Shown here: in pieces, positions 16,710-25,678 of the stretch
Numbering within the stretch: position 1 is the first letter of the stretch
Layout: each line of letters starts with the position of its first letter
Assembly (NCBI GenBank): GCA_934572335.1
Contig: CAKTKU010000018.1
Location: forward strand, 1 to 43,257
DNA length: 43,257 nt
Source of the DNA: an uncultured Oscillospiraceae bacterium
Lineage (GTDB): Bacteria > Bacillota > Clostridia > Oscillospirales > Oscillospiraceae
Reading direction: 5' to 3'
Translations under genes and position numbers: made by a program
The notes under the pieces: model-generated
The model's database searches: none
Told to the model about the DNA's origin: nothing
The model's input: only the letters and a program-made list of their open reading frames with translations

Positions 16710-16985
16710 ATGATCGGCTATTTTTCCGACCTGCGGTATAAAGAGGTCATCGACGTGCACACAGGGGCGCGGCTGGGCTACGTGTGCGACGCGGAGTTCG
16801 ACGACGCGGAGGGGCGGCTCATCTCGCTCATCACGCCGGGGCGGCCGCGCTGGTTCGGGCTGCTGGGGCGCGAGGACGACTATGTGCTGCCGTGGAAGTG
16901 CATCGTGCGCGTCGGGCAGGACATCATCCTTATCGACGCGAAGGAGGAGCTTCGCCGCCGCGCGCGTGAGCACAAGTGGTTTTAA
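16710..16985 (+). CDS. YlmC/YmxH family PRC-barrel sporulation protein
   Basis: This small protein of 91 residues is built around a PRC-barrel fold. It opens MIGYFSDLRYKEVIDVHTGARLGYV-like and contains the conserved GRLISLITPG and DYVLPWKCIVRVGQDIILID segments. Members of this family are conserved in spore formers, and YmxH is expressed in sporulation in Bacillus, but the biochemical role is unknown. Its presence supports a spore-forming lineage. The ribosome site GGAGG lies in the arm of a hairpin (see 16663-16700). It follows noc by 56 bases and precedes hflX, which has its own candidate promoter. Confidence 0.88.
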   Translation: MIGYFSDLRYKEVIDVHTGARLGYVCDAEFDDAEGRLISLITPGRPRWFGLLGREDDYVLPWKCIVRVGQDIILIDAKEELRRRAREHKWF

Positions 16986-17000
16986 ACCTCTGACTTAATC

Positions 17001-17029
17001 TTTTCAAATCGTCATTTATGAAGTATAAT
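17001..17029 (+). promoter_or_regulatory. Candidate hflX promoter
   Basis: TTTTCA (17001-17006) and a perfect TATAAT (17024-17029) are 17 bases apart, predicting a start of transcription near 17035. The resulting leader contains AAAGGA at 17056-17061 but no ATG, GTG or TTG in the hflX frame before 17104. Confidence 0.6.
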
Positions 17030-17103
17030 ATGTTGTATATCCCGATTTCCGCAGCAAAGGACTGATAATTATAGAAAACACAGAGATAAAGAAAGAACGC
17101 GCG

Positions 17104-18372
17104 GTGCTCGCGGGGCTTGCCGCGGCGAGCATGGATGAGCGCGAGCGCTCGAGCGAGGTTTCGATGGAGGAGCTGGCCGCGCTTGTGGAGACCGCGGGAG
17201 GCGAGACCGTCGCCATGCTCATCCAGAACCGCCCCACGCCCGAGCCGCGCAGCTTCATCGGCGACGGCAAAGTGCAGGAGCTCAAGGCCATCATCGAGAT
17301 GAACGACTGCGACCTCGCGGTGTTCGATAATGAGCTGAGTCCGTCGCAGATGCGCGTTCTGAGCGAGGAGTTGGGCGTGAAGGTGCTCGACCGTTCCGGG
17401 CTGATACTGGACATTTTTGCCCAGCGTGCGCAGACGCGCGAGGGTCAGCTTCAAGTGGAGCTGGCGCAGTACAAATACCTGCTGCCGCGCCTGACCGGCA
17501 TGTGGACGCACCTTGTGCGCCAGACGGCGGCGGGCGGCTCGTCCCCGATCGGCACGCGCGGCCCGGGCGAGACCCAGCTGGAGACCGACCGCCGCCACAT
17601 CCGCCGCAAGATACAGAAGCTTGAGGAGGAGCTTGCCGCCGTGCGCAAGGTGCGCGGCACGCAGCGCCGCCGCCGCGAGAAGAACGCCATGCCCGTCGTG
17701 GCGCTCGTGGGGTACACCAACGCCGGGAAGTCGACGCTCCTCAACTGCCTCACTGGGGACTCCATCCCCGCGAATGACCGGCTCTTTGACACGCTCGACA
17801 CGACGACTCGCCGCCTCCGACTTGACGAGACGCAGGAGGTGCTGCTCAGCGACACCGTTGGCTTCATCCGCAAGCTGCCCACGCACCTCATCGAGGCGTT
17901 CAAGGCGACGCTGGAGGAGCTGAAATACGCAGACGTGCTGCTGCACGTCATCGACATCTCGAATCCCGAGTGGGAGGAGCAGGCGCGCGTGGTGGACGAC
18001 CTTATCCGCCAGCTCGGCGCGGAGAGCACGCCGTGCGTCCGCGTCTATAATAAGTGCGACGCCTATTTCGGCATTCTGCCGCACGGGGAGGACGTCGTGT
18101 GCCTCTCCGCGAGAAGCGGCGAGGGCGCGGACGTGCTGGTCAGAAAGCTCGCGGACATGCTCGGCAAGCAGAAGCGCACCGTCACACTGCGCATCCCGTA
18201 CTCAAAGGCAGGCATTGTCGACACGCTCAAGCGCGACGCGAGCGTCACAAGGCTTGACTACACCGACGACGGCATCGAGGCCGAGGCCGTCATCACGCCG
18301 GAGCTTTTGGGGCGGGTGAAGGAGTTCATCCCCGGCTACACCGAACCGCGGGAGGAGTGGGAGGATGAATGA
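17104..18372 (+). CDS. hflX: Ribosome-associated GTPase HflX
   Basis: HflX binds the 50S subunit and splits stalled or stressed ribosomes using GTP. Visible are the N-terminal HflX domain with NRPTPEPRSFIGDGK, a coiled stretch with GTRGPGETQLETDRRHI, and the G domain: G1 GYTNAGKST, G3 DTVGFIRKLPT and G4 NKCD. A short C-terminal domain ends the protein. Coordinates use GTG 17104, the first conventional start, giving 422 residues. However, homology-like sequence (ENTEIKKERAV) continues upstream in frame. The best-placed ribosome site (AAAGGA, 17056-17061) points to an ATT at 17068 or ATA at 17071, so the real protein is probably about 12 residues longer. It overlaps yigZ by eight bases. Confidence 0.93.
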   Translation: MLAGLAAASMDERERSSEVSMEELAALVETAGGETVAMLIQNRPTPEPRSFIGDGKVQELKAIIEMNDCDLAVFDNELSPSQMRVLSEELGVKVLDRSGLILDIFAQRAQTREGQLQVELAQYKYLLPRLTGMWTHLVRQTAAGGSSPIGTRGPGETQLETDRRHIRRKIQKLEEELAAVRKVRGTQRRRREKNAMPVVALVGYTNAGKSTLLNCLTGDSIPANDRLFDTLDTTTRRLRLDETQEVLLSDTVGFIRKLPTHLIEAFKATLEELKYADVLLHVIDISNPEWEEQARVVDDLIRQLGAESTPCVRVYNKCDAYFGILPHGEDVVCLSARSGEGADVLVRKLADMLGKQKRTVTLRIPYSKAGIVDTLKRDASVTRLDYTDDGIEAEAVITPELLGRVKEFIPGYTEPREEWEDE

Positions 18373-18991
18373 ATATTACATCCCCACCGGCGCGGGCGAG
18401 AGCGAATACCTCGAAAAGCGCTCGCAGTTTCTGGGGCACGTGCGCCGGGTCGGGACCGAGGACGAGGCGCGCGCGTTCATCGCGGAGATGAAAAAGAAGC
18501 ACTACGACGCGCGCCACAACTGCTGGTGCTACATCATCCGCGGCGGGGCGGAGCGCTACAGCGACGACGGCGAGCCGCAGGGCACGGCGGGCATACCTAT
18601 GCTTGAGGTGTTCCGCCGGGAGGAGATCACAAACGTCGTGTGCGTGGTGACGCGCTACTTCGGCGGGGTGCTGCTCGGCGCGGGCGGACTTCTGCGCGCG
18701 TACACGAAAAGCGCAAAGGAAGCCCTCGACGCCGCGGGCGTGTCCGCCGTGCGCCGCTGGGTGGAGGCGGAGCATGAATGCTCCTACGCTCAGGCGGAAA
18801 AGCTCAAGCTTGAGATCGCCGCGGCGGGCGGCGTTGTGGACGGCGTTGACTACGCCGCCGGGGTGACTGTGCGCGCGCTCGTGCCGGAGGAGGCCCTTGA
18901 TGCGTTCTCCGCGCGCATATTCGATGTGACCGCCGGGAGCGTCACTGTGCGCGCCGTGGGCGAGGCGTTCCGCGATGTGCCGATAAGGTAA
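18365..18991 (+). CDS. YigZ/IMPACT family protein
   Basis: The 208-residue cytoplasmic protein has an N-terminal IMPACT (UPF0029) domain. Conserved strings are EKRSQFLGHV, SDDGEPQGTAGIPMLEV, and the TRYFGGVLLGAGGLLRAYTKS segment around residues 95-120. A ferredoxin-fold C-terminal DUF1949-like domain follows. Eukaryotic IMPACT blocks Gcn2 activation, and bacterial members are thought to touch the ribosome or translation factors, but no reaction is established. The start overlaps the hflX stop by eight bases, so the two are probably translated together. This pairing with a ribosome-rescue GTPase is consistent with a translation-related role. Confidence 0.9.
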   Translation: MNEYYIPTGAGESEYLEKRSQFLGHVRRVGTEDEARAFIAEMKKKHYDARHNCWCYIIRGGAERYSDDGEPQGTAGIPMLEVFRREEITNVVCVVTRYFGGVLLGAGGLLRAYTKSAKEALDAAGVSAVRRWVEAEHECSYAQAEKLKLEIAAAGGVVDGVDYAAGVTVRALVPEEALDAFSARIFDVTAGSVTVRAVGEAFRDVPIR

Positions 18992-19036
18992 ATTAAAAAG
19001 CTTAAAAATTTCTCGAAAATTTAGAGGGGAAATATT

Positions 19037-19097
19037 CGTTTGCGTCGTATAAGAGTAATGAGAGAGTTGAATCTCATACTTTTATACGGCGCAAACG
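19037..19097 (+). promoter_or_regulatory. Long imperfect stem-loop upstream of dgt
   Basis: Positions 19037-19063 pair with 19072-19097: about 26 pairs with two G-T pairs and one bulged A (19058), closing an eight-base loop. It lies 45 bases after yigZ and ends 28 bases before dgt. No T-run follows, so it is not a standard terminator. Confidence 0.6.
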
Positions 19098-19125
19098 CCG
19101 TTATTATAACGTGGAGGTGACAGCC

Positions 19126-20130
19126 ATGTTATGCCCGAGAGAACAGCGGGAACGGATAGAGCACTACATAGTCGGACCCTACGGGGTTCTGGCAGAGAAC
19201 ACGCGCGGGCGGCTCACGCCAGAGGACGAGTGCGAGATACGCACCTGCTTCCAGCGGGACATTGACCGCATCACGCATTCAAAGTCGTTCCGCCGCCTCA
19301 AGCACAAAACGCAGGTGTTTTTGCAGCCGGAGGGCGACCATTACCGCACGCGCCTGACCCACACCTTGGAGGTCAGCCGTTTATCGCGCACCGTCGCGCG
19401 CGCCCTCGCGCTCAATGAGGATCTTGCCGAGGCGATCGCGCTGGGGCATGATCTGGGGCATACGCCGTTCGGCCATGCGGGCGAGCGCGCGCTCAACGCC
19501 ATCTATCCCGGCGGCTTCAAGCACTATGAACAGAGCCTCCGCGTCGTGGACATTTTGGAGCGCGGCGGCAAGGGGCTGAACCTCTGCTATGAGACGCGCA
19601 TGGGCATACTCAACCACACCCATGGCGCGCCGGATGATACGCTGGAGGCGACGACCGTGCGTCTGTGCGACCGCATCGCCTACGTCAACCACGATCTGGA
19701 CGATTCCATTCGCGCCGGCATACTCACGGCGGAGGACGTGCCGGATATTATCCGCCGCAACTGCGGCGACACGAACAGCCGCCGCATAAACGCTATCCTC
19801 ACCGACCTCATCACTCACAGCGGCGGCGGAAAGCTCGCCATGTCCCCCGAAATGCAGGAGACTTTCGACATTTTCCACGCCTTCATGTACTCGGACGTGT
19901 ACAAAAACCCCGTGGCAAAGGCGGAGGAGGGCAAGGTCGAGGGGATACTCGCCAGACTCTATGACTACTATGTCGCCCACCCGGAGGCGCTGCCGGAGGA
20001 CTTCGGCGGCGTTATCGAGCGCGAGGGGCGCGAGCGCGCCGCGTGCGACTATATTTCCGGCATGACCGACGGCTACGCCATGGAGAAATACGGCGAGCTG
20101 TTCATCCCGTTCGCATGGACGGTCAAATAA
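19126..20130 (+). CDS. dgt: Deoxyguanosinetriphosphate triphosphohydrolase-like protein (HD domain)
   Basis: dGTPases cut dNTPs to the nucleoside and triphosphate, in the cytoplasm, and affect nucleotide pools. The 334-residue protein has the SKSFRRLKHKTQVF segment typical of the family. The HD metal site is visible: RLTHTLEVSR (His79), GHDLGHTPFGHAGE (His108, Asp109) and a later Asp in DRIAYVNHDLDDS. ATG 19126 is chosen because GGAGG lies eight bases before it. It is the short type found upstream of dnaG in many Firmicutes. The order dgt-dnaG-rpoD here, with a 28-base gap to dnaG, suggests one replication/transcription operon. Confidence 0.95.
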   Translation: MLCPREQRERIEHYIVGPYGVLAENTRGRLTPEDECEIRTCFQRDIDRITHSKSFRRLKHKTQVFLQPEGDHYRTRLTHTLEVSRLSRTVARALALNEDLAEAIALGHDLGHTPFGHAGERALNAIYPGGFKHYEQSLRVVDILERGGKGLNLCYETRMGILNHTHGAPDDTLEATTVRLCDRIAYVNHDLDDSIRAGILTAEDVPDIIRRNCGDTNSRRINAILTDLITHSGGGKLAMSPEMQETFDIFHAFMYSDVYKNPVAKAEEGKVEGILARLYDYYVAHPEALPEDFGGVIEREGRERAACDYISGMTDGYAMEKYGELFIPFAWTVK

Positions 20131-20158
20131 CTGTTTATTCAACCAAGGAGGCGGCAAT

Positions 20159-21922
20159 TTGGCATTTCCCGAAAGCTTCATAACCGAGCTTGCCGAGCGC
20201 AATGACATTGTGGACGTTGTCTCCTCCTACGTGCGTCTGAGCAAGCGCAGCGGCTCCAACCTCTTCGGGCTGTGTCCGTTCCACAGCGAGAAGACCCCGT
20301 CATTCTCCGTCTCTCCCGACAAGCAGATATACCACTGCTTCGGCTGCGGCAAGGGCGGCGGCGTGATAAACTTCATAATGGAGATAGAAAACCTCTCGTT
20401 CCCGGAGGCGGTGGAGTTTCTGGCACGCCGCGCCGGAATGGCGGTGCCGGAGGAGGCCGACGACCACGAGAGCCGCAAACGGGCGCGCATGCTCTCGCTC
20501 AACCGGGACGCCGCGCGGTATTTTCACGAGCAGCTCTCCTCCCCCGGCGCGGACATCGCGCGCGATTACATAGCAAAGCGCCAGATAGGGCGCAGGATGG
20601 TGACGGCGTTCGGGCTGGGCTTCGCGCCGGACGGCTGGTCGGGGCTTCTCGACGCGATGCGCGCCAAGGGGTACACGGACTATGAGATGTTCGACGCGGG
20701 GCTCGTGCGCCGCGGGAAGAGCGGCGGGTTTTACGACACGTTCCGCGGCCGCCTCATGTTCCCCGTTATCGACGTGCGCGGCAATGTTATCGGCTTTTCC
20801 GGGCGCATTCTCGGCGACGGTGAGCCCAAGTACATGAACAGCCCCGAAACGCTTGTTTTTAACAAAAGCCGCAACCTTTTCGCCCTGAATCTGGCTAAAA
20901 AATCAAAAAGCGGATATATAATTCTCTCAGAGGGCAATATAGACGTGGTCAGTCTGCATCAGGCCGGGTTCGATTCGGCGGTCGCGTCGCTGGGCACGTC
21001 GCTCACGCCGGAGCAGGCGCGCATGCTCTCGCGCTACACAAACGAGGTCATCATCGCCTACGACAACGACGGCGCAGGCATGAAAGCGTCCCAGCGCGCC
21101 ATAGGCATACTGGAAAAGCTCGATCTGAAGGTGAAGGTCCTGCAGATGAGCGGTGCGAAGGACCCGGACGAATTTATAAAGCTCAAGGGCGCGGACGCTT
21201 TCCGTAACCTCATCGACGGGGCGGAGAATCAGGTGGATTACCGACTTCGCGCCGTGACGCAGAAATATGAGCTATCCTCCGACGAGCAGAAGGTCGAATT
21301 TCTGAAGGAAGCGTCGGAGCTTGTGGCAAAGCTCCCCGGCGCGGTCGAGCGGCAGGTGTACGCGATGCGCGTGGCGTCCATGGCGGGCGTGAGCGCGGAC
21401 GTCGTCACCGCCGAGGTCGAGCGGCGGCGAAAAAAGCTCCTCTCCCGCGCGCACCGCGACGAGGGGCGCGAGCAGAGCCGCCCCGAGCGGCAGAGCCAGC
21501 CCACGGAGCGCAGCTTCCGCTATGATAACCCTGCCTCCGCCGTTGCGGAGGAGGGCGTGATACGGCTTTTGTACCTTGAGCCGGAGCTTATATCCCAGCC
21601 GCTCCCCGCGGCGGAGGATTTTTCCGCGCCGGTGCTCGCGCATATATACTCCGTCATGTGCGACACTCTGCGCCGCGGCGGCCAGGCGACGACAACGTCG
21701 CTCTCCCCCGCGCTCTCCGGCGAGGAGATGAGCCTGCTCGTCGGCATCATACAAAAGCCGGAGCTATTGTCAAACGCGCGGCAGAGCATGAGCGACTACC
21801 GCGAGCGTATAGAAAACGAAAAGGCGCGGCGCAGCACAGGGTTTGACTATGCCGCCATCGCGCGTCAGAAGCAGAACACCGCCTACGACGCGAAGAAAAA
21901 AAGAAAAGGATACGAGGGATAA
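20159..21922 (+). CDS. dnaG: DNA primase DnaG
   Basis: DnaG makes RNA primers for replication at the fork. The 587-residue protein has the N-terminal CHC2 zinc finger (Cys39, His42, Cys60, Cys63 in CPFHSEKTPSFS and CFGCGKGG) and the catalytic core with FRGRLMFPVIDVRGNVIGFSGR-type segments. A TOPRIM domain carries SEGNIDVVSLHQAG and the acidic AYDNDGAG. A less conserved C-terminal helicase-binding region runs from about 430 on. It begins with TTG at 20159, seven bases after AAGGAGG (20145-20151). It lies four bases before rpoD, as in the conserved macromolecular-synthesis operon. Confidence 0.97.
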   Translation: MAFPESFITELAERNDIVDVVSSYVRLSKRSGSNLFGLCPFHSEKTPSFSVSPDKQIYHCFGCGKGGGVINFIMEIENLSFPEAVEFLARRAGMAVPEEADDHESRKRARMLSLNRDAARYFHEQLSSPGADIARDYIAKRQIGRRMVTAFGLGFAPDGWSGLLDAMRAKGYTDYEMFDAGLVRRGKSGGFYDTFRGRLMFPVIDVRGNVIGFSGRILGDGEPKYMNSPETLVFNKSRNLFALNLAKKSKSGYIILSEGNIDVVSLHQAGFDSAVASLGTSLTPEQARMLSRYTNEVIIAYDNDGAGMKASQRAIGILEKLDLKVKVLQMSGAKDPDEFIKLKGADAFRNLIDGAENQVDYRLRAVTQKYELSSDEQKVEFLKEASELVAKLPGAVERQVYAMRVASMAGVSADVVTAEVERRRKKLLSRAHRDEGREQSRPERQSQPTERSFRYDNPASAVAEEGVIRLLYLEPELISQPLPAAEDFSAPVLAHIYSVMCDTLRRGGQATTTSLSPALSGEEMSLLVGIIQKPELLSNARQSMSDYRERIENEKARRSTGFDYAAIARQKQNTAYDAKKKRKGYEG

Positions 21923-21925
21923 ACT

Positions 21926-23209
<1,284 letters not shown>

Positions 23210-23267
23210 TCAACGATATATAAAGATTGGCTCAGTCACATTTATATGTATCTGCTGCGGTATAAAA

Positions 23268-23309
23268 ATATCGGGAGTCCCTGCTTGTTATTGCAGGGTC
23301 TCCCGATAT
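23268..23309. terminator. Terminator shared by rpoD and rbsK
   Basis: Arms 23268-23284 and 23293-23309 form a 17-position stem with one T-T mismatch and an eight-base loop. It is followed by a T-rich stretch on both strands. It separates the converging dgt-dnaG-rpoD and rbs operons. Confidence 0.85.
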
Positions 23310-23330
23310 CTATTTTGGTTTCATGTCAGG

Positions 23331-24230
23331 TCAGTCGTTCACCCCGGCGAGTGCGCGGCGCACCTCGGACACAAGGGGAATGCTTGCCGCCGCGCCCGGT
23401 CTGCCGACTGCTATGGCCGCGGCCATGCTCGCATAGGCAAGCGTTTCCTCCACAGGTATCCCGGCCGCGGTGCAGCCGAGAAAATATCCTGCAAATGTGT
23501 CGCCTGCGCCGGTCGTATCGACAACACTCACGCTGTATGCACCGTGCCGGTAAAACCCGCTGTCGTCAAGAAGCATGCAGCCGTCACCGCCAAGCGTCAG
23601 CACGATGGTGCTCCCCGGATACTTCTCCCGCATGACTGTGCATATCCGCTCCGGCTCGCGCTCTCCGCTGAGCTCATATCCCTCTATCTCATTGAGGATA
23701 AACCAGTGGACGTGTTTGAGTGCGCTGCTCGTCAACAGCTCTTCACTGATTGGCGATGGGTTGAGCGCCACGTACATCCCTTTCTTTGCCGCCTGCTCGA
23801 TCGCATATGCAACGCCGCTCGTCTCGTTTTGCAGGAGGAGTATATCCCCCTCAGAAAACGCGGACAAGCAGTCATCTATATCTTCATTGCTTATCTCTCG
23901 GTTCGCGCCGCCGAAAATGAGGATGCAATTCTGTCCGGTAGGATCGACCTGAATAACAGCATGTCCCGTCGCAATATCACGCCGCAAGATCAGCGATGTA
24001 TCCGCGCCGCTGTCGCGGAGCTCCTTTACAAGTGCTGTACCCTCCGCTCCGATACATCCGGCGTGGTATACCTTCGCCCCCGCGCGCGCAAGTGCTATTG
24101 ATTGGTTCAGACCCTTTCCTCCGCAATGCTCCTCGCGAGTGCGCGCGGCCAGTGTTTCGCCCGCCCGGACGAAGTGTTCAACGGAATAAGTGTAGTCAAT
24201 GTTAAGCGAACCGATATTCAGGATCTTCAT
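23331..24230 (-). CDS. rbsK: Ribokinase (PfkB family)
   Basis: Ribokinase phosphorylates D-ribose to ribose 5-phosphate with ATP, feeding the pentose phosphate pathway. The 299-residue protein shows both PfkB signatures: an N-terminal one with CGGKGLNQSIALARAGA near residues 36-52 and a C-terminal DTTGAGDTFAGYF near 236-248, whose Asp is the catalytic base. It is the last gene of the operon, 50 bases after rbsD. The substrate is assigned from RbsD and the transporter; other PfkB sugar kinases look similar, but the context favours ribose. Confidence 0.92.
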   Translation of the reverse strand: MKILNIGSLNIDYTYSVEHFVRAGETLAARTREEHCGGKGLNQSIALARAGAKVYHAGCIGAEGTALVKELRDSGADTSLILRRDIATGHAVIQVDPTGQNCILIFGGANREISNEDIDDCLSAFSEGDILLLQNETSGVAYAIEQAAKKGMYVALNPSPISEELLTSSALKHVHWFILNEIEGYELSGEREPERICTVMREKYPGSTIVLTLGGDGCMLLDDSGFYRHGAYSVSVVDTTGAGDTFAGYFLGCTAAGIPVEETLAYASMAAAIAVGRPGAAASIPLVSEVRRALAGVND

Positions 24231-24280
24231 ATGCTCTCTCCCATAAGCCGTGACAATTTAGCTGATTGCTCATGCTGAAA

Positions 24281-24676
24281 TCAGAAAGTGACACCGGAGC
24301 AGAGAATGATATTCGCAAAAGAAGTGCACTCCCCTGTTCGGATCACTGCCCTTGACGATTCGCTCAGCTTTTTGAGCTCTTCATGGCTTACATATTCTAT
24401 TTTTACCTTATCGCCCAGTGCCTTAAGTATCTCCTCGTGCATTCCGGGTGAGACGCTTTTCGTCTCCTCCGCTATAATTGCCTTTTCAACGCACAGCTCA
24501 GAGAGCACTGTGTTGAGCGTATCGATAAAAGACGGGATACCTTTTTTCAGACATATATCTATTTTCTCTGTGCCGTGCACCGGCAGCCCGCAGTCTCCTA
24601 TTGTGAGCATGTCGGTGTGACCCATAGACGAAACGACCGCAGAGATGCTCGAGTTAAGCAGTTCGGTTTTCTTCAT
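24281..24676 (-). CDS. rbsD: D-ribose pyranase
   Basis: RbsD converts the pyranose form of ribose to the furanose form that ribokinase uses. The 131-residue protein has the family length and the start motif with SSMGHTDMLTIGDCGLPVH. His20 is the catalytic histidine, and ribose-binding Asp/Pro residues follow in GDCGLP. The C-terminal RTGECTSFANIIL segment is also typical. It lies 12 bases after rbsC and 50 before rbsK. RbsD in the operon is the best evidence that the transported sugar is ribose or a very close pentose. Confidence 0.94.
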   Translation of the reverse strand: MKKTELLNSSISAVVSSMGHTDMLTIGDCGLPVHGTEKIDICLKKGIPSFIDTLNTVLSELCVEKAIIAEETKSVSPGMHEEILKALGDKVKIEYVSHEELKKLSESSRAVIRTGECTSFANIILCSGVTF

Positions 24677-24688
24677 TTCTCCGCCTCC

Positions 24689-25663
24689 TCAGTCTTTTCC
24701 CGCTGCCTTAAGAAGCCGTTTGTTCTTGATGCAGTCTATGTACACCGCTATAAGAATAACTATACCCTTGACTATATACTGCCAGAAGCTGTCCATCCTG
24801 AGCAAATTGAGTCCGTTGTTGATAAGACCGATGATCAAGGCGCCGGCAACTGTTCCGAAGATGCCGCCTTGGCCGCCTGCCATGGAAGTGCCGCCCAAAA
24901 CCACAGCCGCGATCGCATCCATTTCCATGCCCGTGCCGAGTGTGGGCTGCATGGAGGTACTTCGGCTCGTATAGACAAGGCCCGCCAGTGCGGCAAGAAA
25001 GCCCGACAGCGCATATATGAACACGATGTCTCGCTTGATGTTTATGCCCGCATATGCGGCGGCCTTGATATTGCCGCCTATGGCGTATATCTGCCGTCCG
25101 AGGCGCGTGCGGTCAAGTATGAACCATGAGACCAGAATGACTATAAACATATAGATTATAGGCCATGGTATCCCCGCTATCATTCCCCCGCCAAAGGCAA
25201 GAAATGCCGGGTCATAGATGCGCAGCGTTCCTGCCGTGGTGATGACATACACCATCCCGCGAAGAACACTCTGCATGCAGTAGGTCACGATAAAGGGATG
25301 CAGCGTAGTGTTGGCAATGATCAGCCCGTTTATTATGCCTACCAGTGTACCGCATACAAAGCCCGCCGATGCGCAGACCCAGAACGGCGCGCCGGCAAGC
25401 GACAGATAAGAGGCCACCATTCCCGCCAGCGCCATAATTGAGCCGACGGAGAGATCAATGCCGCCCGTCAGCAGTATAAGTGTAAGCCCGCAGCTTATAT
25501 ACATGTTCGGCGCGATCTGCTTGGGAACGTTAATAAGATTCCGCTCGGTCAGAAAGGTATCCGTGAATATTGACAGGAAAACGAATATGAAAACCACTGT
25601 AACTATCTGACCTATATAATTGGATATAAACTCGGATCTCTGTCCTAATCTGTTTTTCTGCAT
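24689..25663 (-). CDS. rbsC: Ribose-type ABC transporter permease
   Basis: This 324-residue integral membrane protein of the BPD_transp_2 (carbohydrate CUT2) family has about nine to ten hydrophobic segments. The conserved GGIDLSVGSIMALAGMV block appears near residue 65. The EAA-like ATPase-contact region GLLN... is replaced by GGTSMAGGQGGIFGTVAGALIIGLINNGLNLL near 255-285, which is normal for CUT2. It forms the channel with RbsA and receives sugar from RbsB. It lies 15 bases after rbsA. Confidence 0.95.
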   Translation of the reverse strand: MQKNRLGQRSEFISNYIGQIVTVVFIFVFLSIFTDTFLTERNLINVPKQIAPNMYISCGLTLILLTGGIDLSVGSIMALAGMVASYLSLAGAPFWVCASAGFVCGTLVGIINGLIIANTTLHPFIVTYCMQSVLRGMVYVITTAGTLRIYDPAFLAFGGGMIAGIPWPIIYMFIVILVSWFILDRTRLGRQIYAIGGNIKAAAYAGINIKRDIVFIYALSGFLAALAGLVYTSRSTSMQPTLGTGMEMDAIAAVVLGGTSMAGGQGGIFGTVAGALIIGLINNGLNLLRMDSFWQYIVKGIVILIAVYIDCIKNKRLLKAAGKD

Positions 25664-25678
25664 AGTTAATCCCGCCTT

